10,007 nt of DNA from Andreesenia sp964489735. Its GTDB lineage: Bacteria; Bacillota; Clostridia; Tissierellales; Gottschalkiaceae. The translations under genes and the position numbers were made by a program. Below the pieces are notes generated by a model that was not told the origin of the DNA, did no database searches, and worked only from the letters and a program-made list of their open reading frames with translations. This document shows, piece after piece, positions 1 to 7,036 of the stretch. The DNA is taken from NCBI GenBank assembly GCA_964489735.1, contig CAZBAL010000045.1:1-10007 (forward strand), given 5' to 3'. The number at the start of each line of letters is the position of its first letter. Within the stretch, counting starts at the first letter, position 1.

Positions 1-621
1 ACATATGCATATGCGATGTCAAGAAATGACTTTGCTTATAGAAAGTTTTTTAATACTTATGCTTTCATACCGATGCTATTTTCAGGTGGTATGGTAGCAA
101 ACTATATAGTTATGATTAGATTCTTAGGCTTAAGAGATAATCCTTTAGCCTTGATACTACCATTACTATTCAATACATTTTACCTTGTGGTTATGAGGAC
201 CTTCTTCCAGACTTCCGTGCCTTTCTCATTGATAGAGGCAGCGATGATAGACGGAGCATCGGAGTTTCAAATATTCTTCAAGATAGTATTACCGATATCA
301 TTACCAGGTATCGCTACTATAGGACTTTTCCTAACACTTGCTTACTGGAATGACTGGTTTAATGCGATGATGTATTTGGAAACAAATTCTGAATGGACCA
401 CTCTTCAATACTTATTGATACAGGTTCAAAGAACGATAGAAAATGTAATACTTAAAGGGGACCAAATGGGATCTGCGGCTAAGGATGCTATGGCTACACT
501 GCCTACAGACGGTGTAAGAATGGCTATCGTAGTTATTACTACATTACCGATAGCATTATCGTATCCATTCTTCCAAAGATATTTCGTACAAGGTTTAACT
601 TTAGGAGCAGTAAAAGAATAA
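1..621 (+). CDS. Sugar ABC transporter permease, LplC/YtcP-like, 5'-truncated by window edge
   Basis: Inner component of a carbohydrate ABC importer; it forms half of the membrane channel for an oligosaccharide. The frame is open from base 1 (TYAYAMSRNDF...), so the ATG at 16 is an internal Met and the true start lies upstream; about 206 C-terminal residues are visible. The family's EAA loop, which docks the ATPase, is clear from base 235: EAAMIDGAS followed by F-KI-LPIS. Hydrophobic segments lie around FIPMLFSGGMVANYIVM, LALILPLLFNTFYLVVM, GIATIGLFLTLAYW and MAIVVITTLPIALSYPFF. The end (RYFVQGLTLGAVKE) is typical of the LplC/YtcP subgroup of the MalG family. The solute-binding protein gene follows after 51 nt with no terminator between, so both are probably one operon. 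The partner permease and the ATPase are not in the window. Family assignment is firm; the substrate is inferred from the downstream mannosidases. Confidence 0.93.
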   Translation, partial: TYAYAMSRNDFAYRKFFNTYAFIPMLFSGGMVANYIVMIRFLGLRDNPLALILPLLFNTFYLVVMRTFFQTSVPFSLIEAAMIDGASEFQIFFKIVLPISLPGIATIGLFLTLAYWNDWFNAMMYLETNSEWTTLQYLLIQVQRTIENVILKGDQMGSAAKDAMATLPTDGVRMAIVVITTLPIALSYPFFQRYFVQGLTLGAVKE

Positions 622-672
622 TTTTAGGTAATAAATGAGTTTTCATATATTATAAATTTTAAGGAGGAACAT

Positions 673-2187
673 ATGAATAAATTCAAAAAAGTGTTGACAT
701 TATTATTAGTGTTAGCTATGGTTTTAGCTCTAGCAGCTTGTGGAGACAAAACTGAACCAGAAAAACCTGCTACAGGTGAAGAAAAACCTGCTACAGGCGA
801 AGAAACACCTTCAACAGGTGAAGAAACTCCAGCTGAAGTACCAGTTCTTAAATATATGGTATTATCAGGCGGAACAGGCGTAGACAAAATCGAAACAGCA
901 TTAAATGCTAGATTAGATGAACTTAAAGCTGGTTACCATGTTAAACTTATCGTTTATGGATGGGACAACTATGCTGAAAAAGTTGGTTTATCTGCAAGAG
1001 GCGCAGCTGCTGAAGAAGAAATTTTCGACTTAGCAACTACAGCTTCATGGTTAGGACCTTACCAAACATTAATAAGAGAAGAAACTTTATTAGACTTAAC
1101 ACCTTATTTAGATGGAGAACCTGAATTAAAAGAATCATTATCAGAATCTTCAATCAAGGGTGCTTCAATCAACGGTGGACTTTATGGTATTCAAACAATA
1201 ATTGATGGAACACCTATGGCAAGAGACTATTATGGATGGAATGTTCCAGAATTAGAAAAGATCGGTTTAACAACTGAAGATGTAAAAGGCATTGATACGA
1301 TTGAAGGTTTAGAACCGATATTAGAAAAATACAAAGCTCAATTCCCAGAAAAATATCCACTAAGAGGTGGCGGCGGATTAGCATTTAGAAGAATTAATTT
1401 ACTTACTACATTTGCTGATGGAAAATATGAAATATCAAATGTATATGATCAACCTTGGTTAAAAGAAAAATTCGAAGTAACAGCTAAATACTTAGAAAAA
1501 GGTTATTTACATCCAGAAGCTGGATATGAAGTTGCATCTGAAGCTCAAAAACCAGCTGACCAATGGTTAGTATTTAAATCAGAAGGCGAACCAGGAGCTT
1601 ATTCAGTATGGGCAGATCAAGAAAAAGTTAATGTTTATACTACGCCAGCTGCTGATGATACAGTTGTATATTCAAATATAGTTCAAGGTAAATTGACATC
1701 TCTATATAGACATACAAAATATCCTGAACAAGGACTTGACCTAATTTCTAAAATTAAATTTGATGAAAAAATTCAAAACATTTTAGCATGGGGTATTGAA
1801 GGAGAAACTTACGAATTAGACGAAAATGGAAAAGCTGTTTGGGTAGAAGGACAAGAAATCTGGAATCCATGGCAACATCAATGGTCTAATGATGTTAGAT
1901 ATCCTGGTATAACAGGAGAAGCTTTAGATTCACCAGAAATGGTAGAAAGAATTAAAGCTCATAACGCACCACTTATCCCTTCTGTTGACTTAGGATTTGT
2001 TCCTTCAACAGAATTACAAGAAAAGATAGCTCAAGTAGATGCAGCAGTAGTTGATATAATGACTGACGTTCAAAACGGAAGAATTGGACAATTACAATCA
2101 ATGGTAGACGCTGCTAAAGGTGCAGGAGTCGAGGATATAGTAAAAGAATTAACAACAGAATTCGAAGCTTGGAAAGCAGGACAATAA
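673..2187 (+). CDS. Extracellular solute-binding lipoprotein of sugar ABC importer (DUF3502/NgtS-like)
   Basis: Membrane-anchored receptor that captures an oligosaccharide outside the cell and hands it to the permeases. The N-terminus is a lipoprotein signal: KFKK, a hydrophobic core, then lipobox LAAC with Cys23 as the lipidated residue. Residues 30-54 are a Glu/Pro/Thr-rich linker built from 7-residue repeats; the binding domain starts near VLKYMVLSGG. The C-terminal part (NILAWGIEGETYEL, PWQHQW, LGFVPSTELQEKIAQVDA, ending in a helix with EFEAWKAG) resembles the DUF3502 end of large LplA-like binding proteins. The pneumococcal N-glycan binder NgtS is one of these, to my memory. The 504-residue length fits. 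The start is fixed by AAGGAGG at 661-667, 5 nt before the ATG. Codon use is more uniform (GAA, TTA, AAA, CCA) than in neighbours, as expected for high expression. A hairpin terminator follows. Ligand identity is inferred from context only. Confidence 0.92.
   Translation: MNKFKKVLTLLLVLAMVLALAACGDKTEPEKPATGEEKPATGEETPSTGEETPAEVPVLKYMVLSGGTGVDKIETALNARLDELKAGYHVKLIVYGWDNYAEKVGLSARGAAAEEEIFDLATTASWLGPYQTLIREETLLDLTPYLDGEPELKESLSESSIKGASINGGLYGIQTIIDGTPMARDYYGWNVPELEKIGLTTEDVKGIDTIEGLEPILEKYKAQFPEKYPLRGGGGLAFRRINLLTTFADGKYEISNVYDQPWLKEKFEVTAKYLEKGYLHPEAGYEVASEAQKPADQWLVFKSEGEPGAYSVWADQEKVNVYTTPAADDTVVYSNIVQGKLTSLYRHTKYPEQGLDLISKIKFDEKIQNILAWGIEGETYELDENGKAVWVEGQEIWNPWQHQWSNDVRYPGITGEALDSPEMVERIKAHNAPLIPSVDLGFVPSTELQEKIAQVDAAVVDIMTDVQNGRIGQLQSMVDAAKGAGVEDIVKELTTEFEAWKAGQ
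760..834 (+). repeat. 21-bp tandem repeat encoding the lipoprotein linker
   Basis: Three consecutive 21-bp units (760-780, 781-801, 802-822) and a partial fourth (823-834) encode EKPATGE, EKPATGE, ETPSTGE and ETPA. The first two units differ at one base (GGT versus GGC); the third has diverged further. The repeat lies just after the lipidated Cys23 and forms a flexible acidic spacer between membrane anchor and binding domain. Because the unit is a multiple of three, copy number could change without breaking the frame. Confidence 0.85.
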
Positions 2188-2197
2188 TATATATATT

Positions 2198-2224
2198 AAA
2201 GGGCTGTGCAAACAGCCCTTTTTT
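2198..2224 (+). terminator. Rho-independent terminator after the binding-protein gene
   Basis: Perfect 10-bp stem AAAGGGCTGT (2198-2207) / ACAGCCCTTT (2212-2221) with a GCAA loop (a GNRA tetraloop), running into a tract of six T at 2219-2224. It starts 11 nt after the TAA of the solute-binding protein gene. It should end or strongly reduce transcription from the transporter genes into the mannosidase genes, and may also protect the 3' end of the abundant binding-protein mRNA. Confidence 0.85.
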
Positions 2225-2280
2225 ATAAAGTATTTTAACAAGAGTGACATCAAATTGATTCTTGTTGCAATACTTTATAA
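2223..2280. repeat. 58-bp imperfect palindrome upstream of the GH38 gene, possible operator or leader hairpin
   Basis: Outer arms TTATAAAGTATT (2223-2234) and AATACTTTATAA (2269-2280) are a perfect 12-bp inverted repeat. Inside them AACAAGA (2237-2243) and TCTTGTT (2260-2266) form a second perfect 7-bp pair. The two stems are separated by one mismatch and one possible G-U pair, and the loop is 16 nt. The element fills the gap between the terminator T-tract and the GH38 ribosome binding site. It could be a protein-binding operator or an RNA hairpin that affects translation or mRNA stability. The sequence does not show which. Confidence 0.6.
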
Positions 2281-2283
2281 AAT
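2244..2283 (+). promoter_or_regulatory. Weak candidate promoter for the mannosidase genes, inside the palindrome
   Basis: If the upstream terminator works well, GH38 needs its own promoter in this gap. Two weak options exist. One is TTGATT (2255-2260) with TAAAAT (2278-2283), 17 nt apart. The other is GTGACA (2244-2249) with an extended TGC-AATACT (2266-2274), 19 nt apart. Both would place the transcript start only about 8-16 nt before the ATG, very close to the GGAGG, and both overlap the right arm of the palindrome. I cannot choose between them, and read-through from the transporter genes is an equal alternative. Confidence 0.25.
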
Positions 2284-2287
2284 ATTT

Positions 2288-2300
2288 GGAGGATGGAATG
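2288..2300 (+). promoter_or_regulatory. Ribosome binding site that fixes the GH38 start at 2298
   Basis: GGAGG at 2288-2292 lies 5 nt before the ATG at 2298-2300. An alternative in-frame TTG at 2262 would add 12 residues (MLQYFIKYLEDG) but has no Shine-Dalgarno sequence and lies within the palindrome. From 2298 the protein begins MKKIVHVVSHSHWDREW, which matches how GH38 enzymes start. Confidence 0.85.
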
Positions 2301-4925
2301 AAAAAAATCGTGCATGTAGTATCTCATTCGCATTGGGATAGAGAGTGGTATATGCCCCTTGAAAACCATAAAATGCGACTAATCGATTTAATCGATGGGA
2401 TTATAGAAGCATCTAAAGATAATAGATTTATAAATTTTCAAATGGATGGTCAGGTATTGCCAATCGAAGACTACTTAGAAGTAAGGCCAGATAATAGAGA
2501 TAAGGTATATGACTTAATAAAAAGAGGAATTATAAAGGTTGGACCTTGGTATATGTTACAAGATTCATTCCTAACATCTGGTGAATCCAATGTTAGAAAC
2601 TTGGAAATAGGTATGAGAAAATCAAGAGAACTTGGTAGACCAGCTATGATAGGTTATTTTCCTGATACATTTGGAAACATTGGACAAGCGCCACAAATCC
2701 TTAAAAAAGCAGGTATAAACAATGCTTATTATGGTAGAGGAGTTAAGGCTACTGGATTTGCAAATGTTGTTTATGAAGACTTTACATCTAAAAATTCTGA
2801 ATTGTTCTGGAAGTCTCCAGATGGTTCAAAAGTACTAAGCATACTATTTGCTAACTGGTATTGTAATGGAGTGGATATGCCTAGTGATAGAGATCTACTT
2901 AAGACTTATTTAGATAAAAAGATTTCCGATATGGAAAAATATGCTTCAACTAATCATCTTTTATTAATGAATGGATGTGATCATTCACCTGTTCAACAAA
3001 ATATTGGTGAGATTATCGAACTAGCAAATACTCTTTATGATGATTATAAATTTATTCATTCTGATTTGGAGACTTATGCTAATGAAGTATATAAAGTGGT
3101 TAATGAAGACGAGCTAGCTGTTATAGAAGGCGAACTAAGGTCTCAAACTACTGATGGGTGGGGAACTCTAACAAGTACTTCTTCATCAAGATATGACCTG
3201 AAAAACTGCAATAAAATGATAGAGATGAGACTAGAAGAAGTCATCCAACCTCTATACACTTTATTCTTTAATAAAGAAGATTATCCTTTTGATAAGATTG
3301 ACTATATATATCGCCATCTTATGACAAATCATCCACATGACAGTATTTGTGGTTGTTCTATTGATAGTGTCCATGATGGTAATGTGAGAAGGTTTAAGGA
3401 CTGTATGGAAGCTCTTGATTATCTTGAGGATGAAGCTAAGATTTACTTGCGTGCTAATATTAAAAATGATTCAGATGACATAGCTTTTACCGTTATGAAT
3501 ACAACTGCATATCATCAAAGAAAAGAAGCTAAGATTTTCATAAATTATGATAAGAGATTCTTCTCTGGTTATGAGTATCACCAAATAGTTAAAGACTTAG
3601 AAAAAGTTAAACTTCCTAAACTACAAGCAGTTGATGATGAACAAACTTATGAGACTTATGTAAAAGACTTGGGAGTTAATTTTGGATATGACTTACCAAA
3701 AGAGTACTTTAGAAAGGGATATTATTCTAGAGATATATTAGTTAAGATAAATCTTGAATTAGAACCTTTTGAGGTAAGAACTTTTAGACTTGTTGAAAAT
3801 CCAGATAAAAAAGAAAAACCAAAAACTTATGATACAAGAAAGCTTGAGACAGATTATTATAAGATTAAAGTAAATGATAATGCTACTCTAGATATCACAG
3901 ATAAAAGAACTAATAGAGTTTATAAAAACATTTTGATGCTTGAAGATAGTGGAGATATTGGTAATGAATATATCTATACTCAATCATATGATAGAAAAGT
4001 CGTTACTAGTTCAAAGATGATTGATTGCTCAATTGAGGAAGAAACAACTAAGAGATATGCTATTAGGATTAAAGAATCATTAATGGTTCCTAAATCAGCA
4101 GATGAACTTTTAGAAGAAGAACAAAAGAAACTTATTGAGATAAGAGATAGAAAATCTGGTAGATCAAAGAAGATGAAAGAAATTATTATTGAAAAGAAGA
4201 TTTTAATTGATAAACTTTCACCGACAATTGATATCAGAATTGACCTAAAAAATAAAGCTAAAGACCATAGATTAAGAGTATTGTTTGGTCATGATATGGA
4301 CGTAGATCATGTATATGCAGAAAGTATCTTTGAAGTGGTAAAAAGACCAGTTAAACCTATGGAATCATGGACTAATCCTGACTACTCTCAAAACTTAAAT
4401 AGATTTATTCAAGTTAGAGACGAAGAAGGTGGATTTACTGTATCTACCATAGGAGTCCAAGAGTATGAGAATAAACCTGAAGGTATGTACTTAACACTAT
4501 TTAGAGCTGTTGGTGAGATGGGCGACTGGGGATATTTCCCAACTGAAGATTCTCAAATGCTTACAAAGATGAGATTTAGATTCTATCTAGATTTCTTTGC
4601 TAAAGATTACTATTCATCTCAACAAAGAGTAATAGGTAGTAGGGTACCGTATTTTACAACTCAGATAGATAAAAATGATGGACCTATCACTCCAAATCAA
4701 GTAATTGATATAAATGTTAGATCAAATATTTTTTCAACATTATATAGAAATGAAAAGAGAGAAAAGATCCTAAGATTATATAATCCTGACAATAAGACTC
4801 ATAGGATTGGAGAGATTAAAGGAACACTTTACGATATTATTGGACAATCAGAATATCATGATGACAAATACAATTCATCATATTTAAATCCATATGAGAT
4901 AAGAACGATTAAATTGGAGGATTAA
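2298..4925 (+). CDS. Glycoside hydrolase family 38 alpha-mannosidase, cytoplasmic
   Basis: Retaining, metal-dependent alpha-mannosidase that removes terminal alpha-linked mannose from imported oligosaccharides. The 875 residues are usual for bacterial GH38, and there is no signal peptide, so it acts inside the cell. Family motifs in order: HSHWDREW, with metal ligands His12 and Asp14; YFPDTFGN, with Asp123 as likely nucleophile and metal ligand; GCDH, with Asp228; and NHPHDSICGC, with His347 as likely fourth metal ligand. The positions were assigned by comparing motifs with Golgi mannosidase II-type enzymes. The long C-terminal beta-rich part carries an unusually charged Glu/Lys/Arg stretch at about residues 600-634. 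The gene overlaps the GH125 start by 1 nt (TAATG), so the two are translationally coupled. GH38 with GH125 is known from the streptococcal N-glycan locus, where GH38 prefers alpha-1,3-linked mannose. The exact linkage here is not readable from sequence. Confidence 0.95.
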   Translation: MKKIVHVVSHSHWDREWYMPLENHKMRLIDLIDGIIEASKDNRFINFQMDGQVLPIEDYLEVRPDNRDKVYDLIKRGIIKVGPWYMLQDSFLTSGESNVRNLEIGMRKSRELGRPAMIGYFPDTFGNIGQAPQILKKAGINNAYYGRGVKATGFANVVYEDFTSKNSELFWKSPDGSKVLSILFANWYCNGVDMPSDRDLLKTYLDKKISDMEKYASTNHLLLMNGCDHSPVQQNIGEIIELANTLYDDYKFIHSDLETYANEVYKVVNEDELAVIEGELRSQTTDGWGTLTSTSSSRYDLKNCNKMIEMRLEEVIQPLYTLFFNKEDYPFDKIDYIYRHLMTNHPHDSICGCSIDSVHDGNVRRFKDCMEALDYLEDEAKIYLRANIKNDSDDIAFTVMNTTAYHQRKEAKIFINYDKRFFSGYEYHQIVKDLEKVKLPKLQAVDDEQTYETYVKDLGVNFGYDLPKEYFRKGYYSRDILVKINLELEPFEVRTFRLVENPDKKEKPKTYDTRKLETDYYKIKVNDNATLDITDKRTNRVYKNILMLEDSGDIGNEYIYTQSYDRKVVTSSKMIDCSIEEETTKRYAIRIKESLMVPKSADELLEEEQKKLIEIRDRKSGRSKKMKEIIIEKKILIDKLSPTIDIRIDLKNKAKDHRLRVLFGHDMDVDHVYAESIFEVVKRPVKPMESWTNPDYSQNLNRFIQVRDEEGGFTVSTIGVQEYENKPEGMYLTLFRAVGEMGDWGYFPTEDSQMLTKMRFRFYLDFFAKDYYSSQQRVIGSRVPYFTTQIDKNDGPITPNQVIDINVRSNIFSTLYRNEKREKILRLYNPDNKTHRIGEIKGTLYDIIGQSEYHDDKYNSSYLNPYEIRTIKLED

Positions 4926-6202
4926 TGAAAAATATAGTTAAAGACCTTATTGATGTAGTTAAAGCATCAGATAAATTGAGCGATAAGTTAAAGCAGATGT
5001 TTGAAAATGCTATTAATAATACATTTACTACTACTATTCAGATTACTGATAGAGACGATGCGTTTGTACTTACTGGAGATATCGAGGCTATGTGGCTTAG
5101 AGATTCAAGTGCTCAAATAAGACCTTTGTTTTACATTAATTCAGATGAGGCGAATGATTTAATTAAGAAAGTTATAAAAAGACAATGGTTTAGTGTAGAA
5201 AAAGATACTTACGCCAATGCATTTAACCTAACTGCCAGTGGTGCAGAGTGGAATAAATACGATATCACGGACCATAATCCATGGGTTTGGGAAAGAAAAT
5301 ATGAACTTGATTCTATCGCGTATATCATGCAATTAGCTCATCTATATTATGAAAAAACTAAGGATGGATCATTTGCTGATGAAGACTTTTTAAGAGTTTT
5401 AGATATATTAGTTGACCAACTAATTTTAGAGCAAGATCATTCAAAATCACCTTATTATTTTGAGAGACCAAAAGCGTGGGCTCCAAGTGATACACTTAGA
5501 GGCGGTAAGGATGGAACTCCTGTGGGATATACAGGTATGAGTTGGTCTGGTTTTAGACCAAGTGATGATAGTTGTGTTTATCAATATCATATACCTGCAA
5601 ATGCCTTTGCTGTAGTTTCATTAAGAAGACTTGCAAAAGTCCTTGATGAATTAGGTTTGGTTGAGCATACAAGAGAAAAGATGGCTAAACTTGCCGATGA
5701 GATAGAAGATGGTATCAATAAGTTTGGCATAATGGATGATGAAAAATTTGGAAAGATACTAGCATATGAAGTAGATGGTTTGGGCAACCAATTGTTTATG
5801 GATGATGCCAATGTACCGAGTCTTTTATCTCTGCCATATTTAGAATATATGGATAAAGAAGATAGTCTTTATTTAGCGACTAGAAAAGCTATTTTATCAG
5901 AAAAAAACCATTTATATTTTGAAGGAAAAGCTGCAAAGGGAGTTGGTTCAGATCATACTCCAGTTGACTATATATGGCATATTGCTTTATCTATACAAGC
6001 CATGACTTCAAATGATATAGAAGAAGTAGAAAAAATACTTAGATATTTTGAGACTACAGATGCAGGAACAAACTTACTGCATGAAGGATTTCATAAGGAC
6101 GATCCTACAGAATTTACAAGAGAGTGGTTCTCATGGTCAAATTCAATGTTTTGTGAAACGGTTTTAAGATATCTGGGATTAGAGATGATAAAGAAAGATT
6201 AG
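4925..6202 (+). CDS. Glycoside hydrolase family 125 exo-alpha-1,6-mannosidase
   Basis: Inverting, metal-independent exo-alpha-mannosidase; characterised members act on alpha-1,6-linked mannose. The 425-residue length is typical, with no signal peptide, so it is cytoplasmic. GH125 hallmarks: GDIEAMWLRDSSAQIRP (residues 51-67), the Trp-rich SWSGFRPSDD (Asp214/Asp215, the region of the general acid) and LLHEGFHKDDPTEFTREWFSWSNS (Glu387, the likely catalytic base). The start overlaps the GH38 stop by 1 nt, and GGAGG at 4916-4920 sits 4 nt upstream, so the two enzymes are made together. Together they would cover alpha-1,3 and alpha-1,6 branches of an N-glycan core or of mannan side chains. A strong hairpin follows the stop. 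Family assignment is firm; the natural substrate is inferred. Confidence 0.95.
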   Translation: MKNIVKDLIDVVKASDKLSDKLKQMFENAINNTFTTTIQITDRDDAFVLTGDIEAMWLRDSSAQIRPLFYINSDEANDLIKKVIKRQWFSVEKDTYANAFNLTASGAEWNKYDITDHNPWVWERKYELDSIAYIMQLAHLYYEKTKDGSFADEDFLRVLDILVDQLILEQDHSKSPYYFERPKAWAPSDTLRGGKDGTPVGYTGMSWSGFRPSDDSCVYQYHIPANAFAVVSLRRLAKVLDELGLVEHTREKMAKLADEIEDGINKFGIMDDEKFGKILAYEVDGLGNQLFMDDANVPSLLSLPYLEYMDKEDSLYLATRKAILSEKNHLYFEGKAAKGVGSDHTPVDYIWHIALSIQAMTSNDIEEVEKILRYFETTDAGTNLLHEGFHKDDPTEFTREWFSWSNSMFCETVLRYLGLEMIKKD

Positions 6203-6204
6203 TA

Positions 6205-6240
6205 AAAAGAATAGCCCTTTATCCTAGGACAAAGGGCTTA
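6205..6240. terminator. Bidirectional terminator between convergent GH125 and rpiR-type genes
   Basis: An 8-bp stem, AGCCCTTT (6213-6220) / AAAGGGCT (6231-6238), extended past one mismatch by TCC/GGA, lies between the two stop codons, which are only 40 nt apart. On the minus strand the stem is followed by ATTCTTTTT, a good U-tract for ending the regulator transcript. On the plus strand the following TAGTTTACTT is weaker. Confidence 0.75.
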
Positions 6241-6242
6241 GT

Positions 6243-6977
6243 TTACTTATTTGAATAAATCTCACAGATAATATCAATATACAAAAGAATAGGAAATGCT
6301 TTTGATATAGTGTATCCATGTGTAGAATAGTTTGGTGTTTTTATGTAGTAATTAGAGTATTCTCTAAGTACAGTCTTATCTCCACCACTAATGGACAGGA
6401 TGGTAGCTCCATTATCGTATGCGAATTTAGCACCATCGATAATGTTTGAGTTCTCACCTGAAAGAGAAAGACAAATCAATAAGTCTTTTTCGGTAAGACT
6501 CTTGGCTAGCAAATCAATTTTATAAGGTTCTTTGGCATAGTCTGTATTATATAGACCAAGTTCACCCATCTTATAAATAAATTCATTTGCCAATAGACCA
6601 CTTGAACCTATTCCTATGATAACTATTCTTTTGAATGAATCTAGATTTTTAATAAACTCTACTATATCACAATCTAGCGGCGTGACCGATTGAATTATTG
6701 AGTCGTACCTGTTTTGCGTGATGTATTTTACTAAATTTTTCTCATTATGTAATGCATATTTAAGTTCAAGGAATCCATTGAATCCTAACTTTTGAGAAAA
6801 TCTAGTGATAGTTGAGTTTGATATATAAAATATTGAAGCAAACTCATTGATATCAATGTCTGCTATGTTGACATCGCTATTTTTAAGTCTTTCAAGTATG
6901 CCTGCTTCTAGTCCTGATAATTTTATACGATCGCGTGACACGATATTCATAATGAAGTCGTACGATTTATTGCTCAT
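6243..6977 (-). CDS. RpiR-family transcriptional regulator (HTH + SIS domains)
   Basis: DNA-binding regulator that senses a phosphosugar. The N-terminal half is the RpiR-type helix-turn-helix: residues 45-65 (EFASIFYISNSTITRFSQKLG) hold the recognition helix. The C-terminal half is a sugar isomerase (SIS) domain, with IVIIGIGSSG at 118-127 and the phosphate-contacting CLSLSGEN at 169-176. At 244 residues it is slightly short for the family (about 250-290) but both domains are complete. GAGGTGAG lies 3-4 nt before the ATG on its strand. It is convergent with GH125 and divergent, with a 59-bp gap, from the kinase/GH1 genes, the usual position for a local regulator. Its effector is likely a product of those kinases or of GH1 (a hexose-6-P or HexNAc-6-P). 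Whether it represses or activates cannot be told. Confidence 0.92.
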   Translation of the reverse strand: MSNKSYDFIMNIVSRDRIKLSGLEAGILERLKNSDVNIADIDINEFASIFYISNSTITRFSQKLGFNGFLELKYALHNEKNLVKYITQNRYDSIIQSVTPLDCDIVEFIKNLDSFKRIVIIGIGSSGLLANEFIYKMGELGLYNTDYAKEPYKIDLLAKSLTEKDLLICLSLSGENSNIIDGAKFAYDNGATILSISGGDKTVLREYSNYYIKTPNYSTHGYTISKAFPILLYIDIICEIYSNK

Positions 6978-6994
6978 ATTCTCACCTCAATAAG

Positions 6995-7003
6995 AGTATA
7001 GCA
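6995..7003 (-). promoter_or_regulatory. Candidate extended -10 promoter element for the RpiR-type gene
   Basis: On the minus strand the sequence reads TGCTATACT, an extended -10 (TGn-TATACT). A run of 11 T lies upstream, where an UP-like element or poor -35 would sit. The predicted start is near 6988, giving a very short leader of roughly 11 nt that begins at the GAGGTGAG. No equally good promoter was found on the plus strand for the divergent kinase gene. Confidence 0.4.
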
Positions 7004-7008
7004 TAACC

Positions 7009-7019
7009 AAAAAAAAAAA
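7009..7019. repeat. 11-base A homopolymer in the divergent regulator/kinase intergenic region
   Basis: Eleven consecutive A (plus strand) sit between the rpiR-type -10 element and the AGGAGA ribosome binding site (7025-7030) of the first kinase gene. Tracts of this length can bend DNA, act as an UP element on the minus strand, or change length by slippage. Confidence 0.8.
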
Positions 7020-7036
7020 CACATAGGAGAAAATTT

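Noticed and set aside
16..18. ATG as start of the permease gene
   Set aside because: The frame is open to base 1 with permease-like residues (TYAYA), and no ribosome binding site precedes this ATG. It is an internal Met of a gene cut by the window edge.
622..672. Terminator or riboswitch between permease and binding-protein genes
   Set aside because: Only a 4-bp ATGA/TCAT hairpin is visible in 51 nt, with no T-tract after a stable stem. This is too small for a riboswitch.
624..887. Minus-strand open frame opposite the start of the binding-protein gene
   Set aside because: Its repetitive sequence (repeated GVSSPV/GFSSPV) is simply the antisense of the 21-bp repeat. It has no convincing ribosome binding site and covers a clear lipoprotein signal on the other strand.
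2262..2297. TTG start giving a 12-residue N-terminal extension of GH38
   Set aside because: It lies in the palindrome and has no Shine-Dalgarno sequence. The ATG at 2298 has GGAGG at good spacing and gives the expected GH38 N-terminus.
5587..5811. Minus-strand open frame inside GH125
   Set aside because: Antisense shadow of a well-supported enzyme gene, low-complexity Ser-rich product, no recognisable motif.
7009..7019. A11 tract as the U-tract of a terminator for a minus-strand transcript
   Set aside because: No GC-rich stem precedes it on the minus strand, and it lies upstream of a gene start rather than after a stop.
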